DNA of 64,000 bases from positions 3,591,501-3,655,500 of the forward strand of contig JADLSH010000355.1 in NCBI GenBank assembly GCA_016169945.1. The letters are read 5' to 3'. The stretch is from Trachythela sp. YZ-2020 (taxonomy: Eukaryota > Cnidaria > Anthozoa > Malacalcyonacea > Clavulariidae). Shown here one piece after another: positions 13,201-23,350 of the stretch. Numbering within the stretch: position 1 is the stretch's first letter; every line of letters begins with the position of its first letter. A model generated the notes under the pieces. That model was not told the origin of the DNA. It worked only from the letters and a program-made list of their open reading frames with translations, and ran no database searches. Position numbers and translations under genes: made by a program.

Positions 13201-15463
13201 GAAGTTAGAAGGCCAAATGTTAAAATAAAAGAGCATATCTATTCAAGAAACATTTCTAACTTCAACTTCACTTCCTAACGGTTATCAAATTAGTTTAATA
13301 GGCCGTTTTTAGCTAATTCTCGACGACAGTTCCTAAAGTGTTTAGTCAAGTTTAAACGCAGCTATCTCAGTCAATATTGCATGAAAATGCATATGGCACA
13401 TATAAAAATTTAAGTTAGACATCGCTGAATGCAAAGAAACATCGCTGAATGCAAAGAAACGCTGAATGCAAAGAAAGTTATACTAAATCAAACAGTCGCA
13501 CTTTTTTTGCCCAACCCGGTATATCATGAGCCACTGGCTCGGGTGAATTGGTCAACTACACCCTGTGTAATCGACGTTAAATATGTAACTATGAACTATT
13601 AACCATAGTGAATAGAATACAAAGTTCGTTGCGTTTGGCTAGATTTATGCAAAAATTCTGTCCTAGTTTATTTTTCATAATTATGTGTTTTGTATTGTCA
13701 CTCACCTCTGGAGGCCCGTCAACATAAGTATTGCTGATACCACTTAGAGCGTTAATAGATCCAATCTAGGAAATAACAAGACGCCTAATGAGGCGTTAAC
13801 CCCTATTAAAGAGGGGCGGGGTTGGTACAAACCAGTAGCGTGGGTTGAGATGGATTATAATGAAATATGGAAGCTTGAAATCCATTCAAGATGGCCACTT
13901 CTCCCGTTTTAATAATTGGAAAGAGCAAACCACACGACAACACGATTCTTAACTCCCAACTCGGACGTTCGGGCGCTACTTAATACGCCAGGAAGTATGA
14001 AAAATGTCCAACTGCATGCGCTGTGAATATTCAAAGAAAACAACCTTAATGGCTTAATGTACCCCATTTTATTATCTATACTCTTTCCAACGGAGGAGAC
14101 CTAAGCCCCGCAGAGACGAGCAAGTTTTACTTGACAAGTTACTCTTGACAAGTTTTATCTCCACGACAAGAAGCATTGTTTAAAGAGGGTGGTAATGGGG
14201 GGGAGGTGCTGATCACGTTTCACATGAGATAAAACAGCCATTTCACGTTTCACATGTAAAAAAATTAGCCATTTCACGAAAATTAAAAACACGTTTTCAA
14301 ATGTGTAAATTTTATTTTATGTATACAAAATCAAGCAAATACACGCAGTACAATTGTTACATCCATAGCGTTGCTCTTCTTGACGTTATCACTGTTCGTT
14401 CAGTCTTTGTTCTCACAGGCCTAAAATAGATTCTCGTTTCGCGGACAAAAATGATCGACAATCACGGCTCACGGCTAGGGATATAAATCACGTTTCACGA
14501 CACAAAAATCCGTCATTTCACATTTCACATGAGCAAATATTGGTAATTCACGGCTCACGAAAATACCCTTTACCACACTCTTTAAAAGCTAGTCACACGA
14601 GCTTTGTTCGTGTGTACGGCCGACAAGGAAAACTTGATAAGGAAATGCGCAGTACGCCACTGCACACTCATTGATCTTCGATCTAGTCGAGCGGCCATTG
14701 CCACTGTAACTCATGCATGAAGTGCCTTTACCTGAGAAAAATCCGAGTCTGGTTTGGGTACTGGATGCCTAGCAGGAGGATTTCTTGTTTGGTACAAAGA
14801 TACTATAACCACGATGGTGCCAATGATCAGGAACAACAGGACAATGGCGATAATGATATATATTACATTTTCATCCACTTTTTTTATGATGTCTGAAGAA
14901 AGATTGAGCGCGTTTTGTGTAAGTCTTTTATTTAGATCTTTGAAATTGTACGAAAAATTATGCGCATTACTTACATAATAATGTTTAACGGTTACTATAT
15001 TGTTGTCGTCGTTGTTTTCGTAGTAACTAGTTATATTGTTGTTATGTTTTCGTCTGCATGAGTTTGTGTGTGTGTGTGTGCTCTTGTTCTTCCTCACTTG
15101 TGAGGACATGAATCGGAATACACACCTGACTTGTGGGGATCCTCAACTTGTGGGGACAATTACGTTGTCCCCACAAGTTAAAGGGCACGAAAATAGTTGA
15201 AAAGCTGTTGAGAAGTTAATTTTGAAACGTTTTGTACGTAAGTCGAGTACTAAAAAGAAAGAATTAGCATCAGAATCCAATATTTTCCAATATATTTTCA
15301 TAGCGTCCCCACAAATAGGTTTGGTACGTGTGTAAAGTTGTCCCCACAAGTATGTGTAAAATCAATAGTAATTTATTTCAACTTTTTTTTAGTCTGGATG
15401 TCGAACTTAACAAATAATTGTCTGTAAAAAACAATGTGACAATCCTACAACTCTTTTTTCCAA

Positions 15464-15505
<42 letters not shown>

Positions 15506-16709
15506 TTTGTTTGTTTGTTTGTTTGTTTGTTTGTTTGTTTGTTTGTTTGTTTGTTTGTCTGTCTGTCTGTGAGCACGATGATGAAAAAAAATCAAATATT
15601 TTAATAGGTAAATATTTGAAGCGTATGCCTTACGGCAAAAGGCCAAGGACAAATCGATGAAATTTTGGTTCAATTTGGATAAAAATTACACGAGAAATTT
15701 ACACGAGACGCGTAATTAGTGCATGTATATAACATGCATATACATGAATACTTGACTTAATTTGCTGGCTGGGTATACAGTTTCTGAATTCCTTCTACTC
15801 TTCTAGTTCTTATTTCAAAAATGGATAAAAGAGCCTGGCACATTACTTTTTAACCAACGTTTCGTTGTTTACAGTACAACATCTTCAGAGCATTTAAACA
15901 AATTTATACATGGTATGTTATATATATTTACAAAATAGAATGGAATAATTACGAAAACGGTTACAATATTCAAAATTCATGAAAGAACAAATGAACATAA
16001 AATAACGAAAACAACTTATCAGTAAATGTTGTTAGTGTTAAGCCTTTTACATGCAGACGAGCAAGTTTTCTATGACAAGTTTTTATATGACAAATTTTAT
16101 TTGCCAATTGCTCGTGTGTGTACGTACAACAAATTTTCTATGACAAGTTTGTGGTTTTCTGACCGCAATGATAGCTAATACAACAATACAGACAAGTTTT
16201 CCTTGTTGACCCATACAGACGAGCAAAATTTGTACTTTGGCAATTTTTTCTATAACAAGTACACTTGTTCAAAAGCCCTTAGCATGCTAGTTTGTAAGAG
16301 GCGTTTAGACTTTAGTGTCAAATTAATTGGCAGAAAGTTAATGTTAATTGATTAGTAATTAAAAGTCAATAATAAGACTAGAATAAATCCAGAGGAGTAG
16401 AAGTTATATTAGCGTTAAGGACTAGGTTAATTCTGGATATTAATGGCTCTGAAGATGTTGTATTGTAAACAACGAAACGTTAGCTAATAAAAATTTCCTT
16501 AGTAGTTCGTTTAGTCTTTAGAGTTTATGATGAAATTTAAAAGGGGGAACAATTTTTTTTGTGAGCTATTTAGATCAGCTGAAAGCGGTCGGTAGTTACC
16601 AACCTTCTTCGTCTGTTGGTGTAGGTGTAACAGACTCTGCCACAGAAAACAGGAACAACAGAAAGAATGCTTGAGACAGCCAGAGCAGGCAGGAATGCCG
16701 ACGAAACAT
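4091..16709 (-). CDS. RTK-A: receptor tyrosine kinase with almost no ectodomain (11 exons)
   Basis: The joined exons (listed separately) give 438 codons with every junction in phase and GT-AG ends. Order: signal peptide (about 1-25), roughly 20 extracellular residues, membrane helix (about 45-69), a juxtamembrane segment, then a complete kinase domain (about 140-425). Visible kinase landmarks are the glycine loop GSGQFG (153-158), Lys177 in CAVK, helix-C Glu194, HRDLAARN with catalytic Asp283, DFG 301-303, [12 protein letters not shown] and [16 protein letters not shown] and the P-x-RWMP motif mark a tyrosine rather than Ser/Thr kinase. The protein should sit in the membrane and phosphorylate tyrosines, but with hardly any ligand-binding part. 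The activation loop has no tyrosine. RTK-B, in the opposite orientation, is its closest visible relative. A missed ectodomain exon in the first intron is the main alternative; I searched that intron and found none. Confidence 0.85.
4230..5995 (-). other. RTK-A last intron, contents
   Basis: No exon recognised. It holds a short direct repeat of GTCAGCGCAGTGCACA near 4388-4420, a G-rich tract near 4680 and scattered AT-rich sequence; nothing else stands out. Confidence 0.5.
5996..6098 (-). CDS. RTK-A exon 10: kinase C-lobe (103 nt)
   Basis: [17 protein letters not shown] through [13 protein letters not shown]. Its 103-nt length matches the RTK-B counterpart. Acceptor ACTCTAG, donor AT|GTAAGT. 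Confidence 0.9.
6205..6660 (+). mobile_element. SINE family A copy, (TTTAG)n tail
   Basis: tRNA-like head with GGTTGGATTCCTGCAGTATG, a body containing GAGAACAGTTTAGAACTGAT and TATCCAGTATAAA, then a run of TTTAG units. A CCATTC(G/A)CCCCTGTG unit is triplicated in the head. It lies inside an RTK-A intron. Related copies are listed below. Confidence 0.75.
6762..6862 (-). mobile_element. SINE family B copy (tRNA-derived)
   Basis: On the minus strand GGACTCTGTAGCTCAG (A-box type) leads into GCGCTGCACCGGAATCGCAG, then the shared body ending near AGGTCTAAAAT. Matches the plus-strand copy at about 44080. A (TA)n and TTTAG-type run lies beside it at 6885-6969. Confidence 0.75.
6988..7028 (-). CDS. 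RTK-A exon 9: helix F (41 nt)
   Basis: [13 protein letters not shown]. The 41-nt length and phases are the same as in RTK-B. A SINE-type tail of CTAAA repeats begins about 18 nt past its donor site. Confidence 0.9.
7538..7611 (-). CDS. RTK-A exon 8: P+1 loop
   Basis: [14 protein letters not shown], the tyrosine-kinase-type substrate loop, then FTSKSDV. Acceptor CTTACAG, donor GT|GTAAGT. Confidence 0.9.
8775..8900 (-). CDS. RTK-A exon 7: catalytic loop and DFG
   Basis: [16 protein letters not shown], then VSDFGRSRD and an activation segment ([13 protein letters not shown]) without tyrosine. 42 whole codons, phase 0-0. Confidence 0.92.
9044..9234. mobile_element. Foldback element with GAAACGTCGAAG core
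   Basis: Arms of about 80 bp are inverted copies: GGCGGTTGACTGTTGTGTAA at the left and its complement at the right, each followed inward by the CTTCGACGTTTCGAGCG core. A diverged relative lies at 23175-23350, and an arm fragment at about 41998-42032. Confidence 0.8.
9258..9472 (+). mobile_element. SINE family A, 5'-truncated copy
   Basis: CCTGCAATTTGCAG, GCATGTGAGAAGA, GAGAACAGTTTAGAACTGAT and TATCCAGTATAAA occur in the family order. The tRNA-like head is missing. Confidence 0.6.
9556..9764. mobile_element. TIR element with a small coding remnant
   Basis: Terminal inverted repeats TTATATACACAAGCTCTGGA and complement enclose about 150 bp. Inside, a plus-strand frame from 9660 starts [20 protein letters not shown] and is then lost in the right repeat. 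This looks like an internally deleted derivative of a longer, coding element. Confidence 0.6.
9856..10037 (-). CDS. RTK-A exon 6: hinge and helix E
   Basis: Encodes [18 protein letters not shown] (beta-5, hinge and helix D), a short kinase-insert-like stretch, and [15 protein letters not shown] (helix E). Acceptor TTCCTTAG, donor GGG|GTATGT. Confidence 0.9.
10390..10434. repeat. Short CACCCGCA tandem array
   Basis: About five copies of an 8-bp unit in a stretch richer in G+C than its surroundings, within an RTK-A intron. Confidence 0.8.
10586..10696 (-). CDS. RTK-A exon 5: kinase helix C
   Basis: Encodes SLRTELRNM (helix-C glutamate) and [11 protein letters not shown], a standard kinase beta-4 region. 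Acceptor TTTTACAG, donor G|GTTAGT. Confidence 0.9.
10787..10981. mobile_element. Small inverted-repeat element (MITE-like)
   Basis: Arms of about 60 bp starting AAGGCTGGTTCACACGATCG at the left and its near-complement at the right. No coding content. Confidence 0.7.
11163..11290. mobile_element. TTCACATGTGAA-type element, partial
   Basis: Several TTCACATGTGAA-like palindromes with AATTCCA spacers, a partial copy of the family best seen at 12540-12791. Confidence 0.5.
11929..12142 (-). CDS. RTK-A exon 4: kinase N-lobe
   Basis: Contains the WWEIP entry motif, LGSGQFGV glycine loop and CAVKTVK with the ATP-binding lysine. Acceptor TTTTCTAG; donor C|GTAAGG in phase 1. Two tyrosines precede the kinase domain (SAYERS, NTYDAV). 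Confidence 0.9.
12195..12535 (+). mobile_element. CTTGTTGACAAG-family element
   Basis: Starts near CCTGCAGCAGACTTATG, runs through many AACTTGTTGACAA-like words and ends AAGATGTGAGATTTTTACG. Same order in copies near 38722, 44243 (reversed) and 54357, so it is an interspersed element rather than a simple repeat. Confidence 0.7.
12540..12791. mobile_element. TTCACATGTGAAA palindromic element
   Basis: About ten ATTTCACATGTGAAAT-like palindromes bounded by ACTCTTACGAAAAT and its complement TTTTCGTAAGGGT. Other copies: 18227-18788 and, reversed, 52690-52880 and 53035-53220. Confidence 0.7.
12790..12974 (+). mobile_element. SINE family C, left part of a split copy
   Basis: CCTGCTACTGTAGGTCAATG to TTAGTTGTCAATCATG. 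The rest continues at 13522 after an inserted element. The same sequence is uninterrupted at about 27060-27262. Confidence 0.7.
12977..13519. mobile_element. TA-flanked foldback element inserted in a SINE
   Basis: Ends CCGGGTGGGGCAAAAA and TTTTTTTGCCCAACCCGG are inverted and flanked by TA on both sides. The arms of about 245 bp are near-complements along almost their whole length, meeting near a (GAAGT)n stretch at about 13180. TA target duplication points to a Tc1/mariner-type transposase acting in trans. Confidence 0.8.
13522..13585 (+). mobile_element. SINE family C, right part of the split copy
   Basis: TCATGAGCCACTGGCTCGGG to GTGTAATCGACGTT, continuing the copy interrupted at 12975. Confidence 0.65.
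13706..13765 (-). CDS. RTK-A exon 3: juxtamembrane
   Basis: Twenty codons, IGSINALSG to VDGPPE, between TTTCCTAG and GAG|GTGAGT. The short size and phase 0-0 ends make it skippable without a frameshift. Confidence 0.7.
14732..14892 (-). CDS. RTK-A exon 2: transmembrane helix
   Basis: Begins after TTCTTCAG and encodes IIKKVDEN, then a 25-residue hydrophobic helix ([14 protein letters not shown] onward), then a basic/proline-rich inner segment [13 protein letters not shown]. Enters in phase 1 and leaves in phase 0 at CAG|GTAAAG. Confidence 0.85.
14893..16603 (-). other. RTK-A first intron, contents
   Basis: No ectodomain exon recognised on the minus strand. It holds an ACTTGTGGGGACAA inverted-repeat element (about 15125-15355), a (GT)n(GTTT)n microsatellite (15465-15570) and an inverted pair of GAAACGTTGG-type repeats (about 15840-15900 and 16440-16490). 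Between them lie AAGTTTTCTATGACAAG words. Confidence 0.6.
15465..15570. repeat. (GT)n(GTTT)n(GTCT)n microsatellite
   Basis: Compound simple repeat changing from GT to GTTT to GTCT units. Confidence 0.95.
16604..16709 (-). CDS. RTK-A exon 1: start codon and signal peptide
   Basis: Starts [11 protein letters not shown] followed by a strongly hydrophobic core and SVAES, a typical secretory signal, then VTPTPTDEE. It ends in phase 1 at a GTTGGT donor, slightly off consensus. An acceptor-like AG stands 2 nt before the ATG. Confidence 0.75.
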
Positions 16710-18179
16710 ACCTATATAAAAATCCCGTAATGCTGTCACGATTTGTTAGAGTCCATTTGTAGAAATAAAATACTGGAGCGTTCCATCAAACATGGCTATA
16801 GTCATTTCAAGTTTGCTCAATATTATGCAATATTTAAAGATACTGTTTTCTATTTTCTATTTTCCAAAGGGCGAAGGCAAAGACGAGGCTGTGTGCATGT
16901 TTATAATGGTACGCTCCACTAATTCTGCCAATGGTTAATGACAATGTTACAAGTGCTGAATCATAGTTTATGAAAAACTTTAGACTTTAATTTAATAATT
17001 TAGAACTCTTAATATTTACAGAGACATTGTACGGTTAAAGTTGCACATTAAGTCATTAGAATAAAGCAAAAGTTGAATATGTACACAATTTATATTTGCA
17101 AAATAATGGCGTTCTAAACAAGGAAGTAAACAGAAATGGATACATTTAAGTCGCTAAGTGAATACATTACAGCATAGAATTCTAAGGCTTTAAAAATATC
17201 TTTTCAACTTGACCGAATGACTTATCCGTCACCTCTTTGACGGCTGTTATAAAATGGGTTTAACATTGAAAAGCAAAAACAAAAGTGAAACTTGCTATCG
17301 ACTATCGTGTCGATAATTATGTTAAACATAATTGCAGACTAATATACCGATTAAATCAACTTGGTTCAAATATCGTCAGAAATACCTGCCATATATATAC
17401 TGTACAACATTGAAAATAAAGTTTCACATAAAGTGTAAACTAAATGTAAACTGTAACACCAAGCAGATGCTAAAACGTACACCAGTCATCATTAAATGTA
17501 TTTAAGCGAAGTATATTTCAAAGGCGAAGTCAAAATTCCTACCTTATATTACCGTTATCAGCAGATGGAAGATACCCAATAAGCAGAATCACGAATGTGC
17601 GATGTTCCTTGTCAAGTCAATTTTTAGCGCAGTATATAATGTCTTAAACGGCGACTTGCAGTGACAATAGGAGAACACAAAAAGTTTTAATACATTTTAA
17701 CCAATTTGTTCTGAACTCCGGAAGCTCTCTTCGTAATATTCAAGTTCGGCCTATTATTAACATTATTCAAATATTTTTGAAAATCAGTCATGCGTTAAGG
17801 GGTTTAAGCCATACATATATAGAAGCACGGATTCGTAATGTCAAAATCGTCTTGGTGGGTAAAACCCCCATAAAAAGCTTGGAAAATCGTTATTGGTATC
17901 GTTCACTAGTAATCATTGTCAAAACCAATATGGTTGTTTTTCATACCAAAATGTGCAAAGCCAAAGGAAATTGATAGTGCTTTAAAGCCCCGGTCAAATG
18001 AGAATGAGAGTTGATGAGAGTTGCAACTCTCGCTCGCGTTTGACCACCAACTCTCGTCAACTCTCATGCACTCTCGTTAACTCTGAGCTGGTTCAAATTT
18101 TGACGAGAATTGATGAGAGTTTTTACTAGTTTGATTGGTATATATACGCGTGGTAATATCCAATCAATTCTCGTGCAAC

Positions 18180-18912
18180 CATAGGCGTAGGAACCGTGGG
18201 GAACAGGAGGCACGTGTCTCCCGAAGCCCTTACAAAAATTTCACATATGATTTCACATGTGAAACTCTCTTTTCACGTGTGAACTGTTCCAATTCCACAT
18301 ATGAAATATATATTTCACATATGAACCTTTACTTTCACATGTGAAAGTATATGTGAAACTCGAATTTCACATGTGAAAATTTTGAATTTCACATGTGAAA
18401 ATTTTGAATTTCACATGTGAAATTTGCATTTTCACATGTGAAATATTCCAGTTCCACTTAGAATTTCACATGTGAAAATCTAAACTATATCTATATTATA
18501 GGAATAGACTGAACAGTACTTTCGACGTAGACCGTACTAGAACTTGGAAAACTTTGTGTAGTAAGTGTCGTTCTTTACAGTCAAACTGTTGTTCATAAAT
18601 GTAATTCCTATATAGTTGTAAATAATTAATATTAATTTTTCTTTTTTTTATAGCTAGGTATATCTAATATCGTAATTCTTTGGTGGGGCTTAATTAGGAA
18701 CTTATGTTCTGTTGTTCTGACCATCAATCATATGATTGTAAAGTTAATAAAAAAAAAAAAAAATGATATGTGAAATTTCCGTAAAGGAGTTTTCTTCAAA
18801 GTGCCCTCTTCTCCAGCTAAAACAATGGGAAAAGTGTCCTTTTCTAAAGGAAGAGGCGCCCTTAAGACGAAGTGTCCCCTCCCCCAACTTGAAGTTGCTT
18901 CCTACGCCTATG
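18180..18912. mobile_element. hAT-type MITE with 8-bp target duplication
   Basis: Ends CATAGGCGTAGGAA and TTCCTACGCCTATG are perfect inverted repeats, flanked on both sides by CGTGCAAC. An 8-bp duplication is typical of hAT transposons. No transposase is seen. It carries a further insertion. Confidence 0.8.
18227..18788. mobile_element. TTCACATGTGAAA element containing a poly-A-tailed insert
   Basis: Bounded by CCTTACAAAAATTTCACATA and GATATGTGAAATTTCCGTAA. Within it, about 18485-18760 is unrelated sequence ending AAGTTAATAAAAAAA and a longer A run, like the 3' end of a LINE or SINE. Confidence 0.65.
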
Positions 18913-20450
18913 CGTGCAACTCTTGTTCTCGTTTGACCGGGGCATGAGAATTAACGAAACCGGCTCTCATACAAACCTCGCTTGCCAACTCTCATGCATT
19001 CTCATCCACTGTTCTCATCCTCGTTTGTCCAGCTGGGCCTAGGGCCTATAAGAGATGTAATTTTAAAACCAAGAGAAAGATCTATATTCTGAAGTGTCAA
19101 TTGATGTCCAATCCAATATTTAAAAATTGGCACTCAATTTTTCTGAGAATAAAATATTGAACTTTGGGAACGTGGCCGTGGGAAAATTGCAGTCGTTTGA
19201 GTTCAATGAAAATGGTATTTCCCGCGACATAGCAAAAATTTCCATAAGGTAACCAATTTATTGGAACTAATTGATTGAACTAAATAGCTAAATTAATTGG
19301 TTGGAACCAAACCGATAAAATAATAGGTAACCAGTCGTTGTGCTTGTAGTTATTTACCAACCGCAAATGAATCAATTTGTTGTTATAATTGAATTGGTTG
19401 TTATAACCCAAAATAATTTTTTGCTATCTTGTATAATAATTTCCATGCAAAAAGCAGCATTCATAATTGTTACAAGTTGGTATCGTCAGCATATATGCAG
19501 ACAAGTTTCTTGTGGTTGTTAAGAACAATAACGACTTGTAACAAATCTCATATGATTGCCACCAAACTGGCTATAAAACACATGCTACAGTGAGTGAAGT
19601 AATTCAATCCGATATACAATGTCGCAATGTTATAGCTCAATCATTATTCGTAACTAATTCCATACATCAATTTCACGTCTCATTCCATGTAAACAGGAAC
19701 AAGAGAAACAGGCTCGAACATGCTTGATTTTATGGCTTTAATCCATCGCTGCTTTGACCATTTGCCAATATATTATTCAATATATTTCAAAGGAATCCAG
19801 CTTAAAAGAGCTACGGTGATTTGTCTCCAAACCTCGCACCCGCGAACAGGCTGTGAAGAAGAGTGCGTCGATCAGTCACTGATCAGTGCAGTCAGTAAGA
19901 GAGAGTGCTTCCAATTTGGAGTCTATATCTAACATCGCGTTGTCTTCCGGTACTCCGGTTTCCTGATGTATCATAACTTTGGACCAATAGGGCCTTTACT
20001 GGGCTTATAGGATGCCTGGTTAATAGGTTAATCCTAATTGAATAACGATTTAATTCAATTCATAAATAATCCAGTTTCCGCATTCTTTGACATTCTAATC
20101 CGTTAATCCATTATAAATAAACTCGATATTTGTCCCACTGATCCCAGATATAGGACTGGATGGCGAGAATCGTTTATGACTGAAGATCTGCCAAATAGCC
20201 ACTTAATACAATTTTGCTAATGTAATTTTTTTCTAGTTTCAGTCGATCCTGGGGCAAAAATTCATTATTCGGCCACATTTTTACCCTAAATTGAGGGGCT
20301 GCATGGCATGGCCCCGAGTTGGAAATATTTGCATATCAAATATTTTTTTTGTTATTTTACAAGCCAAATACAACGTAGGTGGAAATATAGAAATAATACA
20401 TAAAGTGGAAGCTAGCTAATAGTCATCATAATTAATGCTAGGTCAACAAT

Positions 20451-20628
20451 AGGGCCATTTATACGAGAGAAAATAAGTCGCGACTTATTGTGGAACAGCC
20501 TGAACCCCTGTTCTTATTTAAGTCGCGACATACTAGAATTTGACCATTTATACGAGTGTGTTCGCGTCTTACATAAGACGCGTCTTCAAGGTAAGTCGCG
20601 ACTTATTTTCTCCCGTATAAATGGCCCT
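20451..20628. mobile_element. Small TIR element (MITE)
   Basis: AGGGCCATTTATACGAGAGA at the left and its complement at the right, both followed inward by AAGTCGCGACTTA. Flanked by AAT on both sides. About 178 bp, no coding content. Confidence 0.8.
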
Positions 20629-23174
20629 AATATATATGTAGATAATGCCTTGTTATAGATATATTGCCGGTTTTCTATAGGAATTACTGCAACTCAATAA
20701 TTGTACTAGTCATACCAAAATATCGAAAATAGGTTAATCCTGGACACCTCATTGTAAGCTTGTTTTGAATGCATTCACGGAATTCTCAAAAGGAAACACG
20801 TAATTGGTTCCCAATGTCTCTGTAGAATGAGCTGTGATTGGTTTATAGCCGCATCATGACACGGAAATACCGAACACGAATTTGTCGATGGGAAGTTTTT
20901 TGTAAAAATGAATTCCTTACATATGTTGGCATGTGTTTCCATGAGATTAAAGAGTCAAAGAGATGCTATTACATTTAATTTCCAATACTTGAAATATCAA
21001 TTGTTGTACTGTCAATCATGTTCAATCACAGAATCAGTAAAACGATTCTTATATGCAATTTGTAAACCCATCCAAAATGAAAACGACCCTTTCTTAATTC
21101 AGAATAGTGAAATGTCAACACTGGGCCGATACTGGGCCTTTAGAAGGAACAGTCTATAACTGATAGAGCTACAATATCTTGGACATAACGCTTGATACCA
21201 TTCCTCGAAATATTACAAAGTTAATGTACATTGACAAGTCAAACTTCATTACTCCCTCTCCCCCCAGTTCAATGATGCGAACAACTCCCAAACAACGTTT
21301 GCCGATTTACCATGACACGAACTTAACATTGAGTTGGGAGATTGGGAGATTAAAAAGCAAGCACTTTATCATATTAAAGGTGTATGTAAATTTGTATTGA
21401 AAGGGAAAGGTAGTCTCGACCAGTTATATGTCCAAGATTGTAGCTACGATAGGCTACCCAGTATAGAAAAGCTATAGTTTTGTTTAGTTTCAGGTAAAAC
21501 ATTTTGTTAGTACATAGACTGTACTCATGCGTCATGTTGCACTATGCTGTACAGTAATTTTGTACCTGGTCCAGGGTTGCTGCAGTAGTAGTAACACTAG
21601 ACGAATGACGATAATGACAGATGGCCCTTGCTGGCCTCTAGGGAGAACAGTTTAGACCTGAAAGAGCTATCCAGTATAAATAGAGGGAATCTTAACTCGT
21701 ATACTCCAGCTTGAGTCCATGGCCATGAGGTATCAAATTTTGTAAAAAATATAGGAATGCAGCATATCAAGATTTGTCTTGCCCAGGAATGTGTAATTTG
21801 ATAAATGACCCATGTTCGCATGCCACTTATTTGTCATCAAACAAATGAAACTTGATAGCCTTGCAAATTTGGCGAGATCAATATTTACAGTACATGTTGG
21901 TTTTTGGCTCCGCAATGCTGTGCTTGTAGAACGAAAAACGCGTGGAAATATGGTCAGAACACCTAGATCCAAGTCCTAAGAAGGCCAAACGTACGTTAGA
22001 CTGTTTCCTTACGCAAGAAATTCGGCCAAAATACAAGAATTTTAGGTAAGGTTAAAAATTTGACCACTTAAATGAATATAATGATAGCCAACTTTAAATC
22101 TGTTGAATCGTATCTTATACAGAATACAATTATAAATTCGTTCGACATGAATGATTTTAAACCATTTCGTGTTGTTTAAACGGAATTTAAAATATATTTA
22201 AAACGAGATTCTTTTCTTCAAAGTGAGAATACAATATACATGCTCGCTTGTATCAAGTATATTGTGGCAAATATACATCAACAATTCGATTCATTTTCTT
22301 CGTACAGTGCTCGGTAAAAGCCGTAGCCGAAATTCGCTTCAATTTGCATCTTGGCGCCAAAATGATTTGGCCAGCGTTCCGCTCAAAGAAACAGAAACGT
22401 TTTGTATAAAATATATATGCAACATGCATGTATAGGGCATTTGAGTTTAAATAGTTTTGTCTATATCTGATTACAGTATGACAAAGTACTTCCTTATTCA
22501 AAGCAATGGGACATTTACTGAATTACTGAAGCGTAATACTGACATATAGGCTACAACCTCGATATGATTGTTTTAAAAATAGGCAGAACTTTTGGACATT
22601 TCGTAAGACTGAATTAAAATTAAAGAATGAATGAAAGAAGTCTTATGCGTGTCTAATGAAGTAATATACACCAAACGGTCCATATTATATAATAACCCCA
22701 CAATACAGCCAAAATATATTTTCAACAGGAAGCGAATCTATTTGATCTTATAAATTTTTTTAGTTTTTTTTCCAGTTTTTTCCCTTTTGGTAAAAACCCG
22801 ATTATAATATTTTTAAGAAGTTTATATGTCATTGTCAACTTAAATTTCTTCCCAATATATGATAATAGAAAGGTCAAAATGGTCAAATACAATGATTTTT
22901 AATTCAATTTATGAAGTTAGTCCCACAGCGAAATAATTGAGCAAGTTTTAATAATCTATCTGAATCGTAGGGTTTCAGTGACTCAGTGTAGGCAGTATTC
23001 TACAAGAAGCTGCCTGCCTGCCTGCCTTAGCTGCGGCCGTGGTTTGTGTCTGTACTATCTGAAAATATATCTCAAATGTGAGGGTCCAGTGTACGAGGTA
23101 GGCCTACTCTACAGTAAGCTGTCGTGGTTTGTGTCTGAAGTACCTGAAAAAGATAGCTCAAATGTGAGGGTTTA

Positions 23175-23350
23175 GTATAGGAAGTATTCTAGAATAGGCT
23201 GCTATGGTTTGTGTCTGAACTACCTGAAAAAAGATTAAAAACATTTCGATGTTTCGAGCGAAGGCCCTTCGTCACTAATCACATGGCAAAGGCAAAGGGC
23301 CTTCGCTCGAAACGTAGAAGTGCTTTCAAAATTTTCAGGTAGTTCATACA
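23175..23350. mobile_element. Foldback element, diverged copy
   Basis: Inverted arms with GGTTTGTGTCTGAACTACCT at the left and its near-complement at the right around the TTTCGAGCGAAGGCCCTTCG core; relative of 9044-9234. Confidence 0.7.

Larger units (their letters stand above)
17985..19035. mobile_element. Element rich in CAACTCTCATC, split by later insertions
   Basis: Left part 17985-18179 and right part 18913-19035 carry repeated GATGAGAGTTG/CAACTCTCATC words and the CCCCGGTCAAA motif. A relative lies at 60290-60510. The middle is occupied by the 18180-18912 insertion. Confidence 0.65.

Noticed and set aside
14893..15109. Upstream extension of the RTK-A membrane exon (Asn/His/Thr-rich frame)
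   Set aside because: Low-complexity Asn runs, and a good acceptor (TTCTTCAG) starts the exon at 14892 in the phase set by the signal-peptide exon.
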